NCBI GenBank assembly: GCA_024233135.1 | Contig: JACKPZ010000031.1 | Span: forward strand, 1 to 32,412 | Direction: 5' to 3' | DNA: 32,412 nucleotides | From: Akkermansiaceae bacterium | GTDB lineage: Bacteria; Verrucomicrobiota; Verrucomicrobiia; Verrucomicrobiales; Akkermansiaceae | Part shown: positions 5,946-16,300 of the stretch, piece by piece | Layout: each line of letters opens with the position of its first letter | Position numbering within the stretch: the first letter of the stretch is position 1 | Notes under the pieces: model-generated | Database searches by the model: none | What the model saw: only the letters and a program-made list of their open reading frames with translations | What the model was told of the DNA's origin: nothing | Position numbers and translations under genes: made by a program

Positions 5946-8183
5946 ATGCTGCTCAGCTTCTTGCCGGTGAACGCCCGTGTTCTCATCGACGGTCCTTCGG
6001 AACTGGTGTTTGACTACGCCATTCCCGACGGCATGGCGGTGGTGCCTGGCTGTAGGGTGCGGGTGCCGTTGCGCAAGTCGACCTCGGCCGGCACGGTGCT
6101 GGCGCTGGCCGATCCGGCACAGGCGGACTTCGCGGTGCGCGAGGTCGCGGCGCTGGTGGATCCCGAGCCGTTGATCACGCCGGTGCTGCTGCGGATGGGC
6201 GAGTGGATCGCGCGATACTACGGCAGCGGGATCGAGTCGGTGGTGCGCTCGTTGCTCCCCGAGGCGGTGCGCACGGAGGAAAACTCGGCGAAAACCCGCC
6301 GCGTCGCCGTGCTCGCCAGGGAGCCGGATGAGGAGACGTTGGAGAAACTCTCGCGCCGCGCGAAACGACAATTCGCCCTCCTCGGACTCGTCCGCCATGC
6401 GCCGGAGAAACGCCTCGCCGTTTCCGACCTCGGCGACGGCAGCGCGGCGGCGGTCAAGTCGCTCGCCGAGGCCGGCTGGCTGCGCATCGAAACCGAGGAG
6501 CTGCGCCGCGACCCGGAGGCCGACGGTGTCGAGGAGATCCTCGAATCCGCCCCCTTGCCGCTCAACGACGCGCAGCAGCGCGCCTATCAGGAGGTCATCG
6601 CCGAGATCGGTGCGGAAAACCCGAAACCCATTCTTCTGTTAGGTGTCACCGGCTCCGGCAAGACGGAGGTCTATCTCCAGGCCGCCCGCCACGCGCTCGA
6701 CATGGGGAAAACCGTGCTCGTCCTTGTGCCCGAGATCTCCCTGACACCCCAGACCGTGCGCCGGTTCAAGTCCCGCTTCGCGGCGATGCAGGACGCGGTC
6801 GCCGTGATGCACTCGAACTTGTCCCAAGGCGAGCGTTTCGACGAATGGCACCGCATCCGCAAGGGTGTGGCCCGCATCGTCATCGGCGCGCGCTCCGCCG
6901 TGTTCGCACCACTGCCGAACCTCGGGCTCATCCTCGTCGATGAGGAACACGAGAACACTTACAAACAGGAAAGCGTTCCGCGTTACCACGGCCGCGACGT
7001 GGCGGTGCTGCGCGCCGCGTTCGAGCCCTGCGCGATTGTGTTGGGCTCTGCCACGCCGTCGCTGGAGTCATGGCAGAACACCCGAAGTGGGAAATACAAA
7101 CTCCTGCGGCTCGACGAACGCGCCGACGGCCAGTCGATGCCGCTGGTGCGGGTCGTCGACATGCGCTTGGAAGCCACGAAACACAAGGGCGGTCCCGCGA
7201 TTCTATCCGACAAGCTGCGCGTCGCGCTGGAGAAGCGTCTCGAAACCGGCGAACAGTCGATCCTGTTTCTCAACCGCCGCGGTTTCGCACGCTCGCTGCA
7301 ATGCCCGAAGTGCGGCCATGTCTGCACCTGCCCGCATTGTTCGCTGGCGCTCACCTATCATCGTGACGACGAACGCCTCGTTTGCCATATCTGTGGTCAC
7401 CAGGCGATCGTCCCGCGCAAGTGTCCCGAGTGCAAGGATCCCGCCATCATCCTGCAGGGTTTCGGCACGCAGAAGGTCGAGGAGGTGCTGGCGAAGGTGT
7501 TGCCGCAGGCGAAGATCGCGCGCATCGACGCCGACGCGATGCGCCGCAAGAACGCGCTGCGCGACCTGCTCAACGCGTTCCGCGCGCACAAGATCGACGT
7601 GCTCGTCGGCACCCAGATGATCGCCAAGGGCCTGCATTTTCCGAACGTCACGCTGGTCGGCATCCTCAATGCGGACATCGGCCTGCATGTTCCGGATTTC
7701 CGCGCCGGCGAGCGCACCTTCCAGCTCATCACCCAGGTCGCCGGCCGCGCCGGTCGGGGGGATCTCGCGGGCGAGGTGATCGTGCAGACCTTCACGCCGC
7801 ATTCGCCGAGCATCCAGTTCGCGCGGCGGCACGACTTCGACGGGTTTTCCGAGCAGGAAATGGAGTTCCGCTCGCAATTCGGCTATCCGCCGTTCGCGCA
7901 CTGTGCCGTTCTCACAAGCCGTTCCGGCCACGAGCGCCGTGCCGAGTTCACCCTGCAGACGCTGCACCACCGGCTCTCGGAAAACGCTCCACCCGGCGTC
8001 TCGATCGGCGAGGTCCTGCCTTCGCCGCTGGTGCGGGCGCATGGCCAATACCGTTTCCAGATCACCCTGCGCGGCCCGCAGGCCCGGCCGCTCACGAACC
8101 ACGTCCAGCAGGTGCTCGCGAAAACCTCCCTGCCGGAGGATGTGACGGTGGTGTTTGATATGGATGCGCTGAGTTTCACCTGA
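5946..8183 (+). CDS. priA: Primosomal protein N' (replication restart helicase PriA)
   Basis: A 745-residue superfamily-2 3'-5' DNA helicase that recognises stalled forks and D-loops and reloads the replicative helicase. The N-terminal DNA-binding domain includes LVFDYAIPDGMAVVPGCRVRVPL. The helicase core shows Walker A GVTGSGKTE (about residue 233), LILVDEEHENTYKQE with the DEEH box near 330, GSATPSLES, and late motifs AKGLHFPNVTLVG and QVAGRAGRG. Between about 453 and 500 it has the eight-Cys zinc-binding insert CPKC, CPHC, CHIC, CPEC. Length agrees with E. coli PriA (732). The frame is open further upstream to 5769, but ATG 5946 places the N-terminus just before the family's first strand; GTG 5937 is an alternative. 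An SOS-type operator lies 53 bases upstream. Confidence 0.95.
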   Translation: MLLSFLPVNARVLIDGPSELVFDYAIPDGMAVVPGCRVRVPLRKSTSAGTVLALADPAQADFAVREVAALVDPEPLITPVLLRMGEWIARYYGSGIESVVRSLLPEAVRTEENSAKTRRVAVLAREPDEETLEKLSRRAKRQFALLGLVRHAPEKRLAVSDLGDGSAAAVKSLAEAGWLRIETEELRRDPEADGVEEILESAPLPLNDAQQRAYQEVIAEIGAENPKPILLLGVTGSGKTEVYLQAARHALDMGKTVLVLVPEISLTPQTVRRFKSRFAAMQDAVAVMHSNLSQGERFDEWHRIRKGVARIVIGARSAVFAPLPNLGLILVDEEHENTYKQESVPRYHGRDVAVLRAAFEPCAIVLGSATPSLESWQNTRSGKYKLLRLDERADGQSMPLVRVVDMRLEATKHKGGPAILSDKLRVALEKRLETGEQSILFLNRRGFARSLQCPKCGHVCTCPHCSLALTYHRDDERLVCHICGHQAIVPRKCPECKDPAIILQGFGTQKVEEVLAKVLPQAKIARIDADAMRRKNALRDLLNAFRAHKIDVLVGTQMIAKGLHFPNVTLVGILNADIGLHVPDFRAGERTFQLITQVAGRAGRGDLAGEVIVQTFTPHSPSIQFARRHDFDGFSEQEMEFRSQFGYPPFAHCAVLTSRSGHERRAEFTLQTLHHRLSENAPPGVSIGEVLPSPLVRAHGQYRFQITLRGPQARPLTNHVQQVLAKTSLPEDVTVVFDMDALSFT

Positions 8184-8437
8184 ACGACCGCAACGTGCCA
8201 CCCATCCTCGCCCTTGACTTCGGCCGTTGTTTGTCGCTTTCTATCGACTCCTCACCCGGTCCATCCGGTCATGCGTTTCCATCGATCCCCATCCTGAACG
8301 AGTTCCGCGGAGCCCACACGGCTCCGCCGGCTTCATCACGTTCGTTCAGCGGCCACCCTTGAGGGTGGCCATGGGAAAACTCTCACCAGCCGCGGTTCCC
8401 CGTGCCTTGATCACAAGGGCCCGCGCATCGATGGAAC
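8184..8437. other. Non-coding stretch with a cluster of stem-loops
   Basis: No credible gene was found. Stems seen: 8307-8314 with 8320-8327 (GCGGAGCC/GGCTCCGC, 5-base loop), enclosed by 8294-8301 with 8342-8349 (CTGAACGA/TCGTTCAG), then an independent perfect hairpin 8351-8370 (GGCCACCC-TTGA-GGGTGGCC). No T run follows the last hairpin, so it does not look like a classical terminator for priA. A TTGACT at 8214 could be a -35 box but no good -10 follows. It may be a small structured RNA, an mRNA leader of the next gene, or a REP-like intergenic element. Confidence 0.5.
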
Positions 8438-9343
8438 ATGCAACTTCACGAAGTGGAGGAGATCCGCGCCTGCCTGCCGCAGGGCCGCACGCTCTTCCGA
8501 TATGGAAAAGACCGATACGCCATGGAACTGCTCAAACTCGCGCTGCGCGGCGAGACGGCGGTGCCGGCATTGAAACACACGGCCTTCGGCCGGTTGTTAG
8601 ATAAACCGAACGTCCGCCGGTGGATCGGATCGCTCGGGAAACCCACGGTTTCCCCCGGCGATCTGGATCTGTTGTGGCCGGACGAGGTCGAGTGCTTCCG
8701 GCTCACGCTCGATGTCTTCGACGGCTGGGCCCAGACGAGCCGCCGCGGGAGGCTGCGTTGGAACCTCGTGCTCCAGCTCAACCTCAACTCGCACGACGCC
8801 CGCATGATCGAGGGCCACCTCGGAGCGGGCGCCAGCGACCCGTTCGAGTGGAGCTGCCACCCGATCCACGAGGGCCGGCACCGGACACTGGCGTGGGCGA
8901 GGATCGACCTCGATTGGGACACCGGCGAGGCGCTCATCGAGGAGGTCCAGAACGACCGCCTGCGGGAGGTCCGGGACTGGGTGGACCACATCCGCTCCCG
9001 GCGTCTCGACCGCGTGCGCATCCACGGCGTCGAGTGGCCGGCGGCGTTTCTGCTCGAATACTGGAATGTCCGGCTGCGTCTCGCCCGCGCGGTTTGGGAC
9101 GAAGCGATCACCTGCGCGGCGATCCGCCTGATCGTCAGCGAGCTCGGCATCCGACGGATCTGGTTTCACACGCCGGAGAGCGGGCGTTTGTACAAGAGCA
9201 TCGCGGGGAGCGGACCGCCGCGCTCGGTGTACACGGATCTGCCGCGGAAGTTCTGCTTCCGTCCGGTCTCCGAACGTCCGGCCTTCCTCCACAAGGCCCG
9301 ACGCCGTGCGAACGATGTCGGTTTCCAACTGCTGGAAATCTGA
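8438..9343 (+). CDS. Uncharacterised protein with an EEVQND motif
   Basis: I do not recognise a named family. The 301-residue protein is soluble (no signal peptide or membrane segment), rich in Arg and Trp. The N-terminal third is helical (RTLFRYGKDRYAMELLKLAL). The middle holds TLAWARIDLDWDTGEALIEEVQND (EEVQND at 168-173), and after a helical stretch with WDEAITCAAIRLI come ELGIRRIWFHTPESG (235-249) and YTDLPRKFCFRP (265-276). The order E-[IV]-Q-[SN]-D, a Trp/Ala helix, then GI-x-x-I/W is reminiscent of the EIQSDWHQ-type domain found in large phage polyvalent proteins, a distant resemblance only. The ATG at 8438 is well placed after the structured non-coding region. It ends 7 bases from the convergent methyltransferase-family gene. 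Confidence 0.8.
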   Translation: MQLHEVEEIRACLPQGRTLFRYGKDRYAMELLKLALRGETAVPALKHTAFGRLLDKPNVRRWIGSLGKPTVSPGDLDLLWPDEVECFRLTLDVFDGWAQTSRRGRLRWNLVLQLNLNSHDARMIEGHLGAGASDPFEWSCHPIHEGRHRTLAWARIDLDWDTGEALIEEVQNDRLREVRDWVDHIRSRRLDRVRIHGVEWPAAFLLEYWNVRLRLARAVWDEAITCAAIRLIVSELGIRRIWFHTPESGRLYKSIAGSGPPRSVYTDLPRKFCFRPVSERPAFLHKARRRANDVGFQLLEI

Positions 9344-9350
9344 TGCGGGC

Positions 9351-10253
9351 CTACCCCTTGATCGCAGCCAAGGCTTCGAGATGCGGGAGCGAGGTGCCGC
9401 AACATCCGCCAAGGATCCGCACGCCGTGGAAAACATGCAATTCCGCCATCGAGGCGGCCCAGGTTTCGACCGGGTCGGCCTCGGTGGCGGCGGCGCCGTC
9501 GAGCGCGGTGACATCGCGCGACGAGCCGTTGGCCTGGATGCCGATGAGGCGGTCCAGATCGCCGGGTCGATGATGGTCTAGCAGAAATCGCGGATGAGTG
9601 CAGTTCACGAAATAGCCGGCGGGAGGACGGACGAGCGAGTCATCGAGGCGGGCCATCGCATCCGGCAGCGGCGTGCCGTCGAGTACGCGGCCATCGGTTC
9701 CGGTGCAGAAGCTGATGGCGTACGGTTTCCCGCTGGCGGCCATGGCACGGGCGACACCGAGCGCCTCGCGGACGGATGGAAAGGTCTGCGCGAGCAGGAA
9801 ATCGGCCGCCGTTTCCGCCAACTCGCGGACCTGCGGTGTGTGGAAACGTTCCGCTTCGTCCGTGTCCGGCGCGAGCTCGGGGCGGTAGCAATCGCCTTTC
9901 GGGCCGACGAGCGCGCCGACCGCCACCGGTGGGCCGTCGTCCGGCCGCAGTTCGGTTAGAAACGCGACGGCGTCCGGGTTGATCGTGGCCGGGACGCCGG
10001 CGGCGGCCACGCGTGAGGCATCGAGCCGCCACGTGGGGGCGGTGAGCAGGAGCGGAAGCCCGGCGCGTTTCGCGGCATCGATGTATCCGCGGTAGATGGA
10101 AACCATCGCCTCGCGGGCGGCGTCCGGCCCGTAGATGAAGGGCGTGTGGAAAAGTGTCGGGTGGAGTTCCACGCCGGGTGTGCGGCGCAGGCGTTCCGCG
10201 ACCGCGCACTCGGCGAGGATGAGCCGGTGGGATTCCAGAAGCGTGGCGAGCAT
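9351..10253 (-). CDS. Homocysteine S-methyltransferase family protein
   Basis: A 300-residue TIM-barrel protein of the family that moves a methyl group from a donor (S-methylmethionine, betaine, methyl-THF) to homocysteine. The zinc ligands are present: Cys218 in YFVNCTHP and Cys284-Cys285 in LGGCCGT; NGSSRD and the ADFLLAQTFPSVREA segment also fit the family. The N-terminal substrate loop, normally LDGGxGTEL, is LAECAVAERL here, so the DGG is lost. It may be a divergent methyltransferase with another acceptor. The start is ATG 10253; a GTG at 10271 would add six residues. It lies 68 bases downstream of the giant beta-helix gene on the same strand with no evident terminator between. The family call is solid, the substrate open. 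Confidence 0.82.
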   Translation of the reverse strand: MLATLLESHRLILAECAVAERLRRTPGVELHPTLFHTPFIYGPDAAREAMVSIYRGYIDAAKRAGLPLLLTAPTWRLDASRVAAAGVPATINPDAVAFLTELRPDDGPPVAVGALVGPKGDCYRPELAPDTDEAERFHTPQVRELAETAADFLLAQTFPSVREALGVARAMAASGKPYAISFCTGTDGRVLDGTPLPDAMARLDDSLVRPPAGYFVNCTHPRFLLDHHRPGDLDRLIGIQANGSSRDVTALDGAAATEADPVETWAASMAELHVFHGVRILGGCCGTSLPHLEALAAIKG

Positions 10254-10321
10254 GACGGCAGGATCGGTCACGGCGATCCGGATGTCGAACCCCGCGAAAA
10301 TGTCCTGCGATCAAGCCGCGC

Positions 10322-13300
10322 TCAGTCGCGCCGGACGCGGAGGAATCCGGAATCGCCCTGGGGCAGGGTGACCGTGGTTTCCGTCGAATAACCGATGGCG
10401 CTTCCGAGCTCGGAAACCTGCGGGACGGGGAAGTCGGGTCGCTCGTCCATCTCGATCGAGTACGAAAGACCGGGGTAGCTGCTGAAGCTCACATCGAACA
10501 TCGGGTTTCCGCTCCCATCCTCGCCCGTCCGCACGAACGACAGGATGCGGAGCCGGTCGTTGGCATCGAAGAGGTCGGTCATGTTCGCAATCTCCTCGGC
10601 GTCGGTGGAGCCATCCCCATCGGTGTCGACCAACGAGTCGTCGACCCCGGGTGTCAGGTGGGGGAAGGGTCCTCCGGGACCTTCGAGCAGGTCCGCGATT
10701 CCGTCGCCGTCCGCATCCGTGGTGGCGAGGAATGAGATCGGCTGGGCCTCCACGGCACCGAGGTCCGGGATGCCGGTGATGCCGGGCCGCACCGCTCCCC
10801 GTTGGTCCAAGGCCGGCGTGCTCGTGAGCAACTCCGCGCCCTCGATGGCCGACGAACCCGGGAGCGGCGGCATCGTCAGCGAGGATCCCCCGTAATCTCC
10901 CAACGGGGCCAACATCGGGTGGACGGGAGGAAGCGAGCCGCCACCTACGAAGACCCCGTCCTCGGGAAACTCGGTGGCGACGAGGCCGTTGTTGCCGATG
11001 AGGTTGCCGCCGAGGGCGGTGATCGTTTCCACGCCCGGCGTCTGGATCGAAATGTCCGGGCCGGTGGGCGCGGTGTTTCCCGCGACGATGGAATTGGCGA
11101 TCTCGAGGGTGGCTCCCTGATAGAGCCGGATGCCGCCGCCCAGTTGGGCACCGACCGTGTTTCCGACAATGGTCACGTGGTTCGCGTGAACGCTGCCACC
11201 GCTGCTCTGTACCGCGCCTCCGGCAGTACCGGCGCTGTTGCCGAAAAAGGTGGCGTTTTCGAGTTCCAGAATGCCGCGGTTGTAGATGCCGCCGCCGACG
11301 CCGGCGGAGTTGTCGTGCACGCTGCCGTTGCGCAGGGCGACACTGCCGAAACTGTAGATGCCGCCACCGAAATTCCCGAGGGCGTTTCCGCCGGTGAGGC
11401 TGACGGTGTCGAGCGAAAGGGACCCTCCGGCTTGGACCAGCAGGATCCGGCTGGCACCGCCGCCGTCGACCGTGATGCCGGAGGGGATCCCGGAGGCGTC
11501 GATGGATACCGGTTTGTCGACCTCGATTTCGCCTTCGGTGAGCAGGATGCGGTTCGCACCCGGATCGGTTCCGTTGAAAACCGAGGGGTCGAACACGATC
11601 GTGTCGATCAGGCCGTCCGCCACTTCGAGAGCCTCGCGCAGAGAGGCACCGTCGACCAGATAGCTGTCGTTCTGGTCCTGCAGCGTTGTCACGACGAGCC
11701 GGGTGCCGAGTTCGACCGCTCCGAGGTCGGCGATGGCACCGGCGATTGTGTCGCCATCCATCAGGCGCGAGCGGCCGCGGGCATCGGTGGATACCAGGGC
11801 GGTGGTATCCCCTCCCGCGGGATCGACCGCCGGAGAGAGTGCCGCGGGTAGCAGGGTTTCCACCAGCCCACCATTGTCACCCAGAGGTTTCAAAAGCGGA
11901 TCGAGGGGTGCGGCAGGAGTGCCGACCAGCGCACTTGGCGGGAATACCGCCTCCGCGCCTTGGTTGATGCCGATGAGGTTCAGCCCGGTGGGCACGAGCG
12001 TGCCGCTGCTGTCGACATGGACATCCGGTGCGAAGGACGCCTCATTGCCGGCGACGATCGAGTTCGAGATCGTGGTGGTCCCGTTCACGAGCAAATTGCC
12101 TCCCGCTCCCGTCGCGCTGTTCCCCGAAATCGTTGCGAATTCCAGATCCAGGGAACCGACTTGATTGAACACCGCGCCGCCCTTTGGCGACGTGTTGCCC
12201 GCGAACGTGCAGTTCGCCGCGGCGGTGTGGCCTCCATTCACCAGCAGACCGCCGCCATGGATGGTTGCTTCGTTCCCGATGAAGCTGACCGCGCGCATTT
12301 CGGTCGTCGCAGCGGCGAACGCCGAATACAGGCCACCGCCATATTGGGCCGTGTTGCCGCGAATCGTGCTGTCCCAGATCCGGGCGGTGCCGAAGTTCGC
12401 CACCCCGCCGCCGATCACATCGCCCACATTGCCACTGAAGAGAGAACCACGAGCCTCGAACAACGCGCCCGTGGAAACATACACTCCGGGGAAATACTGC
12501 GACACGTTCCCGGAGACCTCCGACTCGTTCATCACCAGCTTGCCTCCAACCAGAAAAATCCCTCCTGCCCATTGCGACGCACGGTTCACAGACACCTGCA
12601 CCCGGTTCATCGTGAGAACGCCTGCGTTCATGCGGAGACAGCCACCGCTGCCGGCGAAGTTGCCGCCGGTCAGGACCAGCGAGTCCATGACCAACCTCGT
12701 CGCCGGAGACTGGACCAACATCACGCGGTGGTCCTCGGTCGCGATATCCGCGTCGATCATCACGCCTCCGGGAATGTTCGATGCATCGATGAACAGGGAC
12801 TTTCCGATGGAGAGCTGACCGAAGGCCGGATCGAGCCGGATCACGTCGCCCGGCTCGCCGTTGAAGAGCGCCGGAACGAAACGAACCACACCAAAATCCG
12901 CGACTTCCGCGAGGGCCTCGCGCAGCGAGATGCCTTGCACGCCGATGCCGTTGTTTTCATCGATCTGTGTCGTGACCTGGATCGTCGGCCCCGCCTCGAC
13001 GGCACCGAGATCGAGGACCACCGAGCCGTCGATGGGCGCATCGCCATCGACCATCCGCGGGCGCCCGCGGGCATCGCCAGCCAGCGAAGAGGAAGTCGCC
13101 CCGCCGGTCGGATCGATCGCGAGGGAATCCGCCAGCGGATGAAGCGTCAGGACCGGCCCTCCGAAGTCGCTCAAGGGCGAGAGGCGCGGATCGAGCACAT
13201 TCGCAGGGGTGCCGACGAACGGTCCCGCCGGCAGCACGCTTTCGACGGTTTCATTGCTGCCGACCAGATTGATGCCTGTGGGTGTCAACGTGGCGCCGCC

Positions 13301-16300
13301 GCCATCCCTGAGGAAGTCCGCTCCGCCGAGTCCCGCGGTGTTTCCGGCCACGATCGAATTCTCGAATGTGAAGTTCGCGAGTGAGGTGAGATAGATGCCG
13401 CCGCCGGCACCGGAGGCCGCGTTGCCGGCTACCGTCGTGTTGGTGATCCCCGCGCTCCCGCCGAGCCAGAACCCCGCGCCCTGCGGTGCGGTGTTGCCGG
13501 TGAGCGTGGTGTTCACGAAGTTGGTGCCTCCGGCCGAGAAGGCATAGATGCCCCCGCCTGCGGTGTGGGCGGCATTGTGGAAGATCGTCGAGTTGCTGAT
13601 CCGGAAGAGGATCCCGCCGAACACCGTGATGCCTCCGCCGGTGGGCGCGCTGTTGTTGGAGATCGTCGTTCCTTCGAGGGTGAGCTGGGAATCGGGTTGG
13701 GAGCTGAAGATTCCCCCGCCTCCGTATCCGGTGGCCCGGTTGTCCACGATCCGGCTTTCATTCAGCGTGAGTGAGCCGCTGTTGGAGATTCCTCCGCCCG
13801 ATCCGGCGGCATTGCCCGACACGGTCACATCGGTCAGGATCAGGTCTCCCGCGTTGGAGATCGCACCACCGGCGGCGGGCGCGGCGAGATTGCCGCCGGT
13901 GAAGGCGATGGACACGATCACCGCCTGCGTTTCGCTGTCCGGCAGGAGGAGAACGCGGCTGTCCGGAGCGGCCTTGATGGTGAACCCGCCGGAGAGGGCG
14001 GACGCATCCAGCGTCAGGTCCTTCGCGATGATGAGCTCGCTTTCGACCAATTCGAGCGTCTCGCCGGACAACCCGCCGTCGAAGGTGATGGTGCTGCCTT
14101 CCGGTGCGAGGGCGATCGCCTCACGCAAGGTCGTCTGGCCGGCCCCGAACAGCCCGTCGACGTCGTCGGACGCCGAGTCGACGACCGGACTGAATCCCGG
14201 AATGACCTGGTCGGTTTCCACCGCGCCGAGATCGACCGCGCCATTGGCCTCGTCCCCAAAGCCGCGCGCGTCGGAGATGAGGAGCCGGGTTGTGGATGTG
14301 TCCGGGTCGATCGCCGGCGAGCCGCCCAGCGGATAGCGCGTCGGCACGGGTCCTCCGAAATCCGCGAGCGGCGAGAGCAGCGGATCCACTTCGCCGCCGG
14401 GTGTTCCGACCAAAAGACCAGCGGGAAACTCGGTCTCCACACTGCTGTGGTTGCCGATCAGGTTCGCTCCGTTCGCGATCACGGTTCCTCCGCTGTTGGC
14501 GATGTCGGGACTGGCGGGTGCGGTGTTTGCGGCGACGATGGAATGCGAGATCTCCAGCGTGGAGGTTCCCGCACTGAAGATGCCGCCGCCCTGGTTTTCC
14601 GAGCTGTTGCCGGCAATGGTCGAATGGCCGAAGCGCATTCTCCCGATCGCATAGACCCCGCCGCCCTCGTCGACACTGGAGTTGCCGCTGATGGTCGTGT
14701 TGGCAATCAGCAACAGCTCACCTCCCCAGAGGCCTCCGCCGACGATGGTCGCGTGGTTGCCGCTGATCGTCGAATTGAAGATCTCACCGTGGAAGCAGGC
14801 GATGCCCCCGCCCCGAACGGCGTCGTTGTCGTCAATCCAGACGCTTTCCAAGGCGACCCGGGAAGTATAGGCCGCGATGCCTCCGCCTAGATTTCCCGCC
14901 TGGTTTCCGGTGACCCGGCTGCGGAGCAACGTGAAGTCGCCGGCCTCCGAGAGAACCGCGCCACCACCGTCGCTGCCGCCGACCCCGCCGGTCAGGGTGA
15001 AGGAATCCATCGTCACGGCGAAATCTCCGGAGGAAATCTCCAACACCCGGTGCCCGGTGGTCGCGCCGTTGGCGTCAATCGTGATGCCATCGGGAATGTT
15101 CGCGGCGTCGAGAAACATCCCGCCGCTGATGAGCAACTGCCCCTCGGTGAGGGTGAGCAGGTTCGCGGTTCCGCCGGTGAAGACCGCCGGATCGAACACG
15201 ATGCGGTCGTTCGGTGAATCGGCCGCGGCGATCGCATCGCGCAACGAGACGCCGCCGGTTCCGGCGCCATCGTTTTCATCGGCCGCGGTGTTCACGACAA
15301 TCGCCTCGCCGGCTTCCACGGCCCCGAGGTCGATATCCAGCAGGATGCTGAAGCTCCCTTGCTCGGGGACCACGCGGTCGAAGCCGCGGGCGTCATGCGG
15401 TGGCGAGAATTCATAGCTCACGCTCCCGGCGTGGATTGCGGGGGATCCGACGAGCGGGTGCATGGTTTGCACTGGACCGCCGAAGAAACCTAACAGCGAC
15501 AACTTCGGATCGACCGGAGCTCCCGGCGTGCCGACCAAGCCGGACGCGGCGATCCCCGAGCCTTCGTTGTTGCCGATGAGGTTCACCAGATTCGATGCGT
15601 CGACCGGGCCACCACCGGCAACCAGGATGTCCGGTCCGGACGGTGCCTCGTTGGTGGCGACGATCATGTTGTCGAGATTGGCCGCCTGGCCTTCGATCAG
15701 GTGGACTCCGCCTCCCGCCGAGTCCGCGCGATTGCGCGCCACAGTGGTGTTGATCAGGTGCAGGCAGCCCGCCTCCGTTGCCTCGCTTGCGATTCCGCCG
15801 CCCAACATCCCGGCGACATTCTCCGCCACCGTGCAGTTGGTGGCGACGACCGTCCCCGCATCCAGGTGGAGCGCGCCTCCACGGCCGGCCCGGTTGTGGG
15901 AGAAGGTGGTGTCCATGAGTTCCACCGATCCGCCCTGGCAATCGATGCCGCCGCCGTTGAGCCCCGCGTGGTTTCCGGTGATCGTGGTGCGACGGATCCG
16001 GATGGAACCTTCTTTTGAGCTGATCGCACCGCCCTTTTGATCGGCGGTGTTCTCGCGCAGCACCATCTGGTCGAGGGTGAGGGCGCCTCCGGCATTCACC
16101 AGGATCGCTCCTCCCAACCCGGCACGGCCTCCGCTGAGCGTCATGCTGCCGAGGGTCGCGGAACCGTCGCCCTGCACGGTGAGGATCCTCGTTTCGTCCG
16201 CACCGTCGATGGTGAGTGGCACTGGCAGCCCGGACCCATCGATGAAGACCGATGTGTTCACGATCATGGGGCCGTTTTCCTTGGCGAGCACGAGGCGTCT

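Noticed and set aside
8214..8245. TTGACT as a -35 box for the unknown gene at 8438.
   Set aside because: No acceptable -10 hexamer occurs 16-18 bases downstream, so I did not list a promoter.
10802..13384. Several plus-strand frames of 200-470 codons inside the giant gene.
   Set aside because: They run opposite to the SLREA modules, are broken at irregular places and show no motif or start signals.
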